From assembly GCF_029227915.1 (NCBI RefSeq), contig NC_079885.1, positions 22,073,001-22,137,000 on the forward strand: a DNA stretch of 64,000 nt, given 5' to 3'. The DNA is from Hydractinia symbiolongicarpus. Its lineage: Eukaryota; Cnidaria; Hydrozoa; Anthoathecata; Hydractiniidae. A model generated the notes under the pieces. That model had not been told where the DNA came from and made no database searches. It worked only from the letters and a program-made list of their open reading frames with translations. The translations under genes were made by a program, and so were the position numbers. Positions 53,345 through 64,000 of this stretch are shown piece by piece; position 1 is the first letter of the stretch; each line of letters begins with the position of its first letter.

Positions 53345-55870
53345 GGTGATATAATCTAAATTATTTTTCAAGTGGAAGTCTAACGTCTTGATAAGTGCAT
53401 TACAATCAACGTACAATCCATATTGAGATTAACTTTGTGAAGAGTAGTATTAGCGAGAAATTCGAAGGAAATTTTTCCTGGTTTAATTGGCTGGGCGAAA
53501 TGAATTAGAATAAAAAAGCTAAAGTTGCTAGATCAGCGAAAATCTGTCGCCAAAGGATAATAATAAACACGAGCTAAATTGTTAGACCTATGATGCTATC
53601 ATTTAACATACGTACCTTGCTCCAATTGATGCAACGCCTACTGTAGTTGCTGAGCAAAACTACAAGCGTTAAAATATAACAGACACTATGACCTTTTCCT
53701 TTGTTACTGATGATTAATTGGTTCACCAGACAGTGATTTCTTTGTTTAAACAACAAGTTTAACCAATCAGATCAATTGATTCAACATGATTTGCCTATCA
53801 GAATTTTTAATCGAATAATCAATTTAACAGAGGTTACATAGGGTTAAAGAGTGATTTTCCTGTTTGGTCGAAAGTTATTTGACCCTTTTTCTTCTCTACG
53901 AACAAGAATAACAAATAAACTAACAATGCATGTTCTGTTTGTTCAAGAAAGCTTGCTTTTTATGTAGAACTTCACGCTGAACACTTTTTGTCAAAGCGGT
54001 ATGAAAACAAAAGATGTTTTTTTAAAAAAAAGAAACTAACGTGGTCAGCCTAGTAAGCTGTTTAAATTCCTCTAAGGTCAAAGGTGTAGCTAAAAGAGCA
54101 AAGAGCTTCTTTGACGTGATACAAGCTTAAATACAAAACTGCGAGGAAAAAAATGTATAAAAAAATATACAACATAAAGAAAGATCATAGTGTATACATT
54201 TTACTAGGTGAATGTAATTTATCATAAATCAGTTACACATTTTTTATTCAGAGATGATATAAATTTAACAACAGTGTGGAGAGTTTAAAGCTTTCACCCT
54301 CCTCCCTAAGTTTTTCACTATTTTCGTATGAGAGAAGACGGCCGTCATCTGTCATAATAAAAGGCAAAAAACCCTGCGGTGGAGGGTGTAAGGCTTTTTC
54401 CTTAGTTTAATGTTACTTACAAATTGATTCATTTTAAGAAGAAAAAATCATACCCATTTTTATCCCCATTACGTGTGCAAATTACAGTAACATTTTCCAT
54501 GCGATTAAGGTCGTGGGTTAACAAGATAATAATGAATGTTTGTCTCTTGGAAATTGTAAAATAGTATAGCGCATTCGGCTAATAATTATAGGTTATAGGT
54601 CGACCGACCGCAGTCCGGCTTTTTGTTGTAGGCAAACACAATTCTTTAGGTATCTTCGCCGGTTAGGGAACTAGCTAACAGTAGAAGGAATGGACGAGCC
54701 AACTATGGATGATAATACCCAAGGTCTGTAAACGTTTTTGTTGATTCTTACTTTTGAGTACCTGAGCAGATTTTTTATTTATTCTAAGACGAGATGACAG
54801 AATGGCAGCCATTGTATCTTTGTCTTTTTGTTAATAATTAAAATCTTAATAAGCGAACTTAAATCGTTTAAGTACAAATTTCCGGGAGCATTAAGGGAAT
54901 GTGGAAATATTCTGAGAATAAGAATGTAACTTGAAAAGAACCTTCGTGTTGAATAAATTGTGTTCATGGCCTCCACTCGTCCACTGAGAATTATCATTGG
55001 AGAATACCAAAGGAATCTCAAGCACAAACACTGAATATTTCTTTACCACATTCGATAGCATTTTCACAGCACCACGACTGTTGCCTACTTATATGTAAAA
55101 CCTATGAAAAGGTCTTTGTTTTATGCCACAATAATCATTGCAATAGCATCACTGTGAACGGATTTACGGCCTAAATAAGGTGTTTGTAGAAAGATTTCGA
55201 TTCGACGTTAAACGTAAAAATCGTTATAAGAGTGGAACTGACTAGCTGCTAATTTTGAAATACACTTTTTGTAAGAACTTAATTCAAAGGAACAGTGAAA
55301 GTTGCAAACTGTTTAAAATTACGAACCGCTTTAGAACATGACTAGCCTGAGGAAACAGTCAAAAATAAAAAAATATTGCCAGAAAAGAAAATAATATTTT
55401 GACCGAATAATTTTTTAACATTGAACTTAAGAACATATTATTACGTATCAGTTCAGTCACTGTCATTGAATAATATAAATTTTGTCATCATTTCATGACC
55501 GTTTGGACGACTACCTTTGACGGGCAATGATCGTAATCAATTATGGCTGTTAGGTAAATAAATTGCTTTTTAAAAGTTCAATTTAACAGGCTTTTGTTGT
55601 TCAGTTAAGAACGTAATGAAAAAAAATTCAACCTGAGTTCCTTCCAAAAAAAATGAAAATAAAACCATCAGAAAAGCTGAAGACATAATTATCAAAAAAT
55701 GCAATTAGAAGCCATCGAGTCTGTATAGGTATTCTTTGCCAGTCTTTAATGGTCAATTTGGGACGCATACCTCTTTAGATTAATTATATTGCTCGATAAG
55801 AAAATTATTAGTCTGATAGATTAATTATTTCTGGATTAGAGTTTATAAGACTCCTTTCCATTTAACTGAG
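53345..55870. other. Gene-poor interval
   Basis: Upstream of MARVEL-like gene 2. Apart from the SINE at 54553 I see no exon, domain or ordered repeat. Confidence 0.45.
54553..54620 (+). repeat. tRNA-derived SINE fragment, sister of 27778
   Basis: TATAGCGCATTCGGCT and TAATTATAGGTTATAGGTCGA parallel the sequence at 27795-27832, including the tRNA-like spacing, but the B-box is eroded. Confidence 0.5.
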
Positions 55871-56018
55871 TATTTCGCTATAGCGTAAAAAACTTAAAGG
55901 ATTTTTGTTACCATATCAAAATAACCATATCAAAGTTTGCGCATGCGCACTTATAATACCTTATAACAATGTCAAAGTGCGCATGCGCGTTAGCTTTTTG
56001 CGCTATAACGGAAATTGC
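55871..56018. mobile_element. MITE with TGCGCATGCGC palindromes
   Basis: Inverted ends TTTCGCTATAGCGTAAAAAA and, mirrored, TTTCCGTTATAGCGCAAAAA. Two internal copies of GCGCATGCGC, in AAGTTTGCGCATGCGCAC and AAGTGCGCATGCGCG. Confidence 0.6.
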
Positions 56019-56963
56019 AATCAATTGAGAACTAGACTTAACCTAAAGGTTAATTACGTGCTATTTTTAATTAAATTAGCTATTAGGTTTACTTAAAAGG
56101 AGGCTCTGGGAAAATAGCGACATAAGAATTGAATCAACTTTGTGCCCAAACTCCCCACACAGCTTTCAAACTTTTGCATGTTTGCGCCTTGTAGTAATTA
56201 AGCCTGTAACTTATAGACACAGCCTGTCTGTGAATTTAGCAACAAATCGTTCAAATAGTGGCAACACAAAAACTCATATTGTGACTAGAATGTTTGTTCT
56301 TTCTGTAAGAAAGTTATTTTTTAGAAAATTTTTTTTGTTGCCTTTTGTTTTTATAGATATGGTTCCATCCGCAGAGAAGTCACTACTTGATGCTAACGAA
56401 TTACAAAATGTTTTCCGCTAACGTGTCCACGGACCGAACGCTCTATATTATAGTATCCGTTCTTTGTGTGTACGTGCAAAATAACTCGTGCTACGGACAC
56501 ACAAAGTAGAAACTGCGATATATTTTTATCGACTTTGTTAATACGGTCCAATTCCCGTGCATTTCTCTACGGCTAACGGCTAGTGTGTTATAAACATCGT
56601 GGTGAACTTCGTCATTGTTCCCAGTATGTGTGCCTTGCAAAGCCAGAACTCTACTACAAGAGCTAATGTCCGTTTCGAAGGATGACAAAGGTCAAGAGTT
56701 GAGTATACGTGACAGTAAGTAACAAACTAATACAATATATACTGTTTTTTCTCATGTCATTCAGCAAAGTGGCGAAGTGGATCATTCGTGAATCGAAATC
56801 ACCCATTGTTATACAATTTTTATATTCTTTTTATAAGACTCAGAAGGGCTTCAAAAGTTTAAAAAACATTTAAAAAAAAATAATAAATATTTCTTAACGT
56901 AGCTGTATCAGCACGGTACTACCTTAGTGACACGGCGCTGAAAGCCAGATTGAGCGCCTAATT

Positions 56964-57197
56964 GTGCAGATAGACCATGTTGCACATTTAGTTTGGCGGC
57001 TTTTAGTAAAGGTAAGGTATAAGGTGTGTCACAAATCCAAAAAAGTGTTCACAGGTTTTTCAGATGTTGTGCGTTTTTTAAAAGATAATTTTCCCGCAAC
57101 TGCAGCAGAAATAAAAACACTGAATAAACTTGTTGTTACCCGTCATAAGAAAATCAGTCGCCAAGCATTTTTTACTTTGCAGAATAGTCTCTCATGA
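56964..57197 (+). CDS. Candidate ORF, unrecognised
   Basis: 77 codons. The C-terminal 55 residues are protein-like with helical spacing (FTGFSDVVRFLKDNFPATAA, then LNKLVVTRHKKISRQAFFTL). No partner exon and no known domain. It could be a transposon remnant. Confidence 0.25.
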   Translation: MQIDHVAHLVWRLLVKVRYKVCHKSKKVFTGFSDVVRFLKDNFPATAAEIKTLNKLVVTRHKKISRQAFFTLQNSLS

Positions 57198-57199
57198 AA

Positions 57200-58715
57200 T
57201 TTTAAAAAACAATCATGAGGGACAGCGAGATAAGTTTTGATAAAAACGCAGGCCAAAACCTGCTATTCATTACCCGTCTAGTTAATACAGACGTCCAGCA
57301 ATTTGTGGCACAAATAAAAGGTATAGCTACTTAACTGTACCTAGCTAACATAGATAATAAATAAGGTTTTAAAATTATGTTGCAGAGACCTGTATTTAGC
57401 TAGAGGTAGCTAAACAGCTACAACTCAATCTGTAGCTTAAAAAAGAAACAATAGCAATGGCTAGGATAAAAACCACAGCTGAGGGTGCCCCTCACCACAG
57501 TGTATGTTTGTAGACAAAAATATTGTAATCTGCACTTTATATTTTAATGTACTCTACATTTTAAAGTAAATCATCTTGGAACACTTCTCTTAGGCATATA
57601 TAAAGCTTAACCCTTTTCGATCCGCCTCCCCTCTGCCAGTTTTTTTAATAACGCAGCTTGGGTTACAGCTTGCGGTCCTCTTTTATTTTGTGTATCAGAG
57701 GACTTTTTATCCTAAACCCCCATAGTTTTGTTAAATATAGTTAGGTAGCTAGGTAGTTAGGTAGCTAGCTACACGCTTGACTGTAACTTGAGTTAAAGTC
57801 CAAAATTTTATTGATGCATTAACATGTATTCTGTGTGCAATGTAACAACAGTTTCTCGTTAATCTGTGATAACTACTTTTACAGCAGGTTATCTTTTGCT
57901 TACAATTTGCGACTACTTTTCTGCAAAATTTAAAATCACGGTAGCTTGTTTAACTACACGGAGTAACGACTCACAGAAGCTTGTGTTTTTACTTAAACCG
58001 AAGTTATAATTTAAATTTAAACTTTCACGGAAATTTATTCCGCAAAATAAGAGAATGTTAGGCAACTGTTTTTTGTTGCGTTAGAGTCACGATAGACTGT
58101 ATACTGTGTTTTTATTTAAACAGATTTTGCGGGAATGTTCTTGTCATGGCGGGCGAAAATGAATTAAAAAACACACAATGGAGATTAATTTTCGATTGTG
58201 ATCGTTGATTTTGATGCGTTATCAGCTTACTAATATTCACACCCACAAAAGGAGGCAACGGGAATAAATTAAACGCCGACACGGCGGTATTTTTTCGTGC
58301 GAGATTCTCCCAGTGCGACGTCATTCATTCATACGGGATCTAAACGCATATGCATAAAAACTAGGTGAACCATTGGCAACATCAGAGCTATTTTGTTGTA
58401 TAAACTCACTATATGTATGCATAAAACTGAATGAAAATAAATGACAGATGTATTTCCTTGCTCTTTTTACCCCAAGTGTCAACGCAAGGTTTAAATGATA
58501 ATTTTGTCAATGCGAAATCCTTAATTTAATTTTTTCGATTATAAATAATCCGACTATTTTTCTAAAGTCGTTTAACTGTGAATGCGGGGGGTTTGTTTTC
58601 TTCTTCGCCGTAGAATTTCCCGTTGATTTCTCGCAAACAGAGAAAATGGGCTTAAAAACTACCGCCGTAAAAAAAAGAAAAAATGGGAGAATACACCTTT
58701 TCCGAGTTTCATATA
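57200..58715. other. No gene seen
   Basis: AT-rich, with scattered GTAGCTA words near 57740-57770 and no supported exon. Confidence 0.4.
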
Positions 58716-58719
58716 ATTA

Positions 58720-58850
58720 TAGTAAACTAGTCCTTAGCCCGTGAAAAAATCCACGGGTTCGCCGGCGCAGCTAAGCTACCATTTTGCGTGACAGATAGAC
58801 GGACGGACGGACAGACGTATACGGCATTAAATTATAGATATGACGTCATC
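58720..58850. repeat. ACTAGTC/CCGTGGA dispersed element, best copy
   Basis: AAACTAGTCCTTAGCCCGTG, the hairpin CCGTGAAAAAATCCACGG, ACCATTTTGCGTGACAG, a short GACG array (58798-58815) and ACGTATACGGCATTAAA. Same order as 47615-47755. Confidence 0.65.
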
Positions 58851-59049
58851 CGAAATTTTGTAATGGTTCTATGCTCTTCAAATAAGGATATTCCGATAGA
58901 ATATCAAATTATCATGACAAAACTATTTTTTTTAGAGCAATATATTTTTCTGATTGGATCTTATTTAGATTTGAAGAAAATAATTACTATCTCGCCTGCG
59001 AGGAGTATTCAAATACAGCTGTCCGTCCCAAAATGTAAATTTTTGTCTC

Positions 59050-59105
59050 TCTTGCCACCGACACGGGAGTAGTCGTGTGTTCGAATCTCATCTTGGTAAC
59101 TATTT
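59050..59105 (+). repeat. SINE-like B-box fragment
   Basis: CGTGTGTTCGAATCTCATC matches a tRNA T-arm, preceded by degenerate sequence. Confidence 0.35.
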
Positions 59106-59199
59106 TTACTTTTTTTTTTCTTTTTACTATCTTGCCTGCGAGGATAGGTTTCCAACTCGTAACTAACTAAATGACCCAAATGGTCAATTGCAACGGCAC

Positions 59200-59545
59200 A
59201 GATTTAAACTTCGTACCTAAACTCTCTAAGTACTTGGAAGTCATCTAAATGACGTTTCAGGCCAAAATTGGTATTTGTTTTCGACAAAATTTGACACAGT
59301 TAACAAAAAAGGTATGCTGAACATAATAGTGACATCATAATTTTGATTTTTGTCACCTAAATGTCATTTTAGGCCAAAATTGGTCCAAAAATTAAAACTA
59401 CTTTATTTTAGACAAAATTTGGCAAAGTTAACAAAGAACGTATGCTGAACATGATGGTGACATTAAAATTTTGATTCTTTGTCACCTAAATGCCGTTTAA
59501 GACCATAAACATTTCAATCGCGCGACTTTTAACCATGGATGATAG
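59200..59545. mobile_element. Minisatellite-bearing interspersed element, copy 2
   Basis: Matches 11505-12130 but has only two 128-bp monomers (anchors at 59297 and 59425). Shared flanks TTAAACTTCGTACC upstream and ATGCCGTTTAAGACCATAAA downstream of the array. Confidence 0.85.
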
Positions 59546-59559
59546 GCTGTATTTTTGTT

Positions 59560-60720
59560 AGCAGAAATTGTAGAATTGGGTCGCATTGTGGATGTTTCAT
59601 AGTTGTGCTTTTTTAATAGCGGTTTATGCAGCGCCTGCATCTTGTTATTTTAAAAACGAGACTGTTCTACCTTTTGAAAAGGAATTAGCACCAACTTAGC
59701 CTGGATATAACATATGTTTATTTTAAAAGGTTTTAAAGTTAAATTTATAGAAGGGAATGCAAAAAAAAAAAAAAATGGCGATTTTACATCAAAGAAATTT
59801 TTTGTTTTTACCGCCAATGCTAAAAGTGAGAGTGACTTTCATAAGAGCATTGCACGAGTAAGTGAAAGAACGACAGTGACCAAAAACGAAAAATTAATAA
59901 TACGTAACGAAATCTAAAATAGGAAAAGTAGCAGAGGAAACACTGTTTGAGCTGGTGAGACTCTACCCCTGTCTCTATGATAAAGCTGACACTGAAAATA
60001 AGGAAAAAGATAGAAAAAGAGGAAGCTTGAAGAGAGGTAAAAACTAGGGTATAAACAAAATTTAGTGTTTATTTTAAATAAAAATACCTAATTCTAAAAT
60101 TCCTTTGCTGTTCACTTCCATACTTACAATTTAATTTTCGTCCAAAAATTAAGTTCAGTGTAACGCATAATCTTACTACATAACTAACTAGATGAAAATA
60201 AACTCATTCATCAATTTAGTAAAAAACATATATTAATTAATAAACGCGTTGGTGGGAACTAGGCTTAATTGAGTTTGGTATAATTAGAAAATTCAGGAAA
60301 GGTCTACTGCGTTAACTTGTATAAACTTGGAACCACCACTCCCTCACTCTCTTTGCTTGTATGCTTGTCATGCTGGGATCTTTTGTGACATTGCAATAAT
60401 TTTCATGTTAACAAAAAAATTGCTTGATCTTTCTGAAAAGTAAGCAGCGCATGCCTGGATGGTGCTTGCGCTGGTTAAACCAAAATTTACAGTAATCGAC
60501 ACAAAAGTTTACGCGGTACGATTAGCGCCATGTTTAGAAATTTTTTAACACTTGCCTTGCCACTTAAAAACAAGTTTATTTCATATGAAAGAGCCTAGAA
60601 AGTTGTCTAGGAATCTTTCTATTTTTCTTGAAAAATCTTTATTGGTTCTCATGATTTCTTATTTAAAAGTTCTATTATCAACTATCAACTTAACTAACAC
60701 GTATGTATTTCTGTAACTAT
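59560..60720. other. No gene seen
   Basis: A 67-codon frame at 59714 is Lys/Phe-rich with an A13 run and is not convincing. Confidence 0.4.
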
Positions 60721-60721
60721 C

Positions 60722-60826
60722 ATGGATTGTCAAAGTTTGGATCCAAACCCTGATGCAGCTGAAAGTATTGACAATTTCTTTGGGCGCGAAGTGGACAACA
60801 AGATATGCAGAATGATTAAATGTTAG
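60722..60826 (+). CDS. Candidate 34-residue ORF
   Basis: ATG to TAG encoding MDCQSLDPNPDAAESIDNFF and a short tail (GREVDNKICRMIKC). Acidic, balanced composition unlike the AT-driven frames nearby. Could be a first exon or a gene relic; no family recognised. Confidence 0.2.
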   Translation: MDCQSLDPNPDAAESIDNFFGREVDNKICRMIKC

Positions 60827-60829
60827 CAT

Positions 60830-63800
60830 TCTTCAATATTAGTACAGTGGTACACCGGTGCTACCACCAAGCAGCTTTTCCTTTGTTTAAATAGAATGAG
60901 TTAATATGTCAATCATTAGCAGCCTAAGCGCGTGGACCTGCCCTACTGTGTTATATTCGACGATACAAACTAGTAATCACCGTCGAGAACTCGACCCCAC
61001 GTAGCGACTGATGGAGATAGTTATCTCAAGTATACATGTTCGAGTGAATGAAAAATATCCCTAATCCAAAAAGTACCGTTGTTTTGGTCTCGCAAAAACA
61101 ATATATAAAATGGCATCGAAGCTGCGCACGAAAATTCAACTCCATACAAAAAAAACAGAATAATATTATTAGGGAAAAATCGCGCCCTAACTGACCGATG
61201 ACTGACCGCCCTCAGGCGGTCGATAAAAAATAGCTGGCCATCGAAAAACTTTTCTTAACTTATTGACAACTTATTGAGTGTGTACATCACATGACAGGGC
61301 GCTAAGTTTATGGAAATGCACTAGCTCACAAAAGGGCGGGGAATCCTTCTTAATTTTTATCTGTTTGCCCTCGTTCACTGTGAAGTTGGTAGAACAGCTC
61401 GCATAAGCTTCAACGATTTCTTTCTCTATAGTTATCATCAAATCTTTAAAACACTGTCACATATTTGTTACGTTTCTATGGGAAGTTTAATTGTTCTTTT
61501 TTAAGTCAGAAACAGACGGGGTTAGTCTCTAAGTTGTAAAAACAGAAGAATTGTATTAATAGAATAGAAAATAAAATAAAAATAATAGTAAATAAAGTAA
61601 AAATGTATTAATAATGTCATATATTTTGTGTCTTTTATGAGAGCGTTAAAAAACGAGCCTCACAGGGTAATATTTGAGAACTAATTAAGGCTGGGCTAAT
61701 TACTCCAAAGCGCGCCTTTCAACAAGATCGATTTAAGGAAGATTCCATATTTTGTTGTGACCCGGAGTTGATTTCGGTAAGAAAATTTAGGAATACCCTT
61801 ATAGCCAAATCCATTGTTTCTTATATAAAAAAGATGATAAACATTGTGTTTATTTTTATTTATTTTTACCCCCGTCTGTAATCAACCACTGTGACTTTAA
61901 AATTACGTCATTAAATTTAATTCACCAACTGTTTGCTTAATAATAAAGTTTGTTGTACGACAAACACAATAAAAAAACAACTTTTGCAAAGTTTACAAAG
62001 TGGTTTGTAGGAAATAAAAAAGCGTGGAAGATATAAAAAGTAATTTTAAAACAGGTAAATGTCCAGTCTTATTGCTAAATCCGTTCGAATTAACTTTTTT
62101 TTCCAACCAAAACGTTTTCTTTAAAAAAAATATCAATTTATCAGTTGAGGCTAGAATGTGTTCTTTTCTTGTTTTTGCTATGACACACTTTGGTGAGTAA
62201 ATTAAGATAGGCATGGGCGTAGGAATCTAAGTGTTTTAAAACGCTTTTTGCATGCCGTGCAATTTCTTCGTGGCGATAGAAAACTCAAATGTATGCTAAA
62301 TAAAAGTCTAAACATTGTATAGCGTAAGTCATATTTGAATGTAATAAAATATTCTTTAAAAAAAGCGTGTAACCTATTAGCTGTTACGGGTGAGTGACCA
62401 ATTCAGTTTGGTATAGAGGGTCCCAAAAGGACCAACATGCTTTTTATATAAGAACATTTAACTTGGAAGAAGACTTTAAACGTTCTTTAATTGCTCTCAA
62501 TTTTTCTCATGTTTTGTAATTTTTGAATTTAAATAAGCAGAAATACTATTTTTTTAACAACGTTGTTGACATGTTTAAAAGTTTTGGACCTCTAAAGCTC
62601 TATGTTCTTATATAGCTTGTCCTCATAAAAAAACATTGCACCTTATTCTCATAGCCCTTACACAGGTATAATGGCAGCGTCATGTGTTATATTTTTTAAT
62701 CATGTGAATAGTTGCAGACGTCTGTAAAATCTAGAATGAGATGAGATTTATTTTTTCCTTGTAGCAATATTAACTTTCCGGGGGAGCTTTTAAGGTCCTA
62801 TTCATGTTAAATTGATTTCGTCGAGAATGATTAATCAGGTTTAAAACATTTTTGCTAGTTTCAAGGCTTTATTGGGGTGCCAAAAAGTGTATATTTCTCA
62901 AAATTGGTGGGATGTTTTACATCAGCATGGCATGAAAAATTAAAACCTTTTCCGAATTGCATATGAAATTACACACAAACATAATATACACGATTTTCTA
63001 TAACAACGTAATCTATGAGAATATTCAAAATGAAATAAGTCAAGAAGTTAAGAATATCCTAAGAATATGTTCATCTTAAAATTTTGCTTGCTTCTTATAT
63101 GGATTATAAGCAGAAAACAACGTCATTTTCATCCCATCATTGATGTAAATATCTCTTTTCTTAAGTTTCATTTGAAGTATTTTTGCCCACAAAATCTAGT
63201 TGTCTATCGTTGATTTAGGATAAACAACAGCACCTATGAGTGATTTTTACACCAGTTTGCATTCTCAGCTTTACCAGTTGCCTAAACGGGTTAAAAGAAT
63301 AAAACATGCAGAAAAATTTTAAAATTACAATGGCGAAAGGGCAAAAATAATAAAAGAGGCCAAGAAGAAAATATGCATGTTTCACTCTTTCTGCTTGTAA
63401 ACAAATTATTTTTTTTGTTAGATTTAAACTCAGTAGCTATGAATGACAGTGGGAAAACCCTGGCTTACCACTTTAGAATTACCTTCAAAAAACATCATAC
63501 GACAGACAGAGGGCGCAATAAGCACAATGTTGCGAACTTGTACATCGCATGTATTTGCTCATGAAGAAAGAGAAATGTGTTAGCAACCAGTGAGTTGGGC
63601 ATTAATTTGTCCAAGATGAAATGCTTTATTAAATATTTATTATTTTGCTAAATGTTAGACAAAATTGTTGCCATAGAAACACTAAAATTATAACAAATTG
63701 ATATAGGGGTAGTCCAAAATAAAGATCGTAGTGGAATTTGTTGGTAAGAAAAATAAGCTGAGACTCTATATTAAAGATAGAGAACGACAAACAATTTGTG

Positions 63801-64000
63801 TTTAAGTGTCCATTAAATCCTCATTAAACACATTTTTTTTCATTATGCTTATTTTTACCTGGCTAAATTGAAATTTCTGATAAGTGAAATAGAAAGTTAA
63901 AAACATGGCGCATGCTGGTAATTAAAAACAATGTGATATGATCACCTCGATCTAAGGACTAATAATAGTGCATCTCATCACTTCGTGGATTTTTGTAAAA
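60830..64000. other. Gene-poor right end
   Basis: Over 3 kb with no supported exon. A small GACCGCC/GGCGGTC hairpin lies at about 61205-61223. The 63-codon frame at 63373 lacks domain or splice evidence. Confidence 0.45.

Overview
The window looks like nuclear DNA from an AT-rich invertebrate animal, most likely a cnidarian and perhaps a hydrozoan. The reasons are spliced genes with GT..AG introns, an astacin protease with C-terminal ShKT domains, a free-standing HIRAN-like protein, Penelope-like, CR1/L2-like and Gypsy retroelements, and very many short inverted-repeat DNA transposons. The species assignment is inference. No bacterial operon, CRISPR array or phage module is present. Real genes occupy a small part of the window; most of it is mobile-element debris and unassigned AT-rich sequence.

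Layout. 1-5.1 kb: a Harbinger-like element with TAA target duplication, a few short candidate exons on the minus strand, and a DNA element with long terminal inverted repeats. 5.3-17.4 kb: a segmental triplication around an intronless arginase/formimidoylglutamase-family gene. Two copies are intact (10333-11310 and 16369-17388). The third (about 5460) has lost its whole coding body and keeps only a 10-codon scar made of the start and end of the gene. Transposons have inserted into each duplicate independently, including a 128-bp minisatellite-bearing element and Penelope-like debris with hammerhead-like cores. 17.5-19.5 kb: a HIRAN-like ORF bracketed by short TTCGCGC repeats. 20.3-21.3 kb: a Penelope GIY-YIG relic facing a Gypsy integrase relic. 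22.2-27.6 kb: a nine-exon secreted astacin metalloprotease with two ShKT domains, complete in the window. 28.6-53.3 kb: a minus-strand cluster of four-helix MARVEL/CMTM-like membrane protein genes (two complete four-exon genes, one decayed or partial copy). Placed between these are a U2-snRNA-like locus (36.5 kb), a large AAAT microsatellite, a TTAA-flanked element and a 4-kb CR1/L2-like LINE with broken frames and a mutated reverse-transcriptase active site. 53.4-64 kb: gene-poor, with repeat fragments and two weak candidate ORFs.

Working together: there is no operon logic here. The two themes are local gene-family expansion (arginase-like triplication, MARVEL-like triplication) and heavy transposon traffic that has remodelled the duplicates. 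The most unusual points are the coding-body deletion scar in the third arginase-like copy, the substitution of a metal-ligand histidine in both intact copies, a 10-residue N-terminal repeat that differs in number between them, the HIRAN unit, the U2-like locus, and several hammerhead-like RNA cores.
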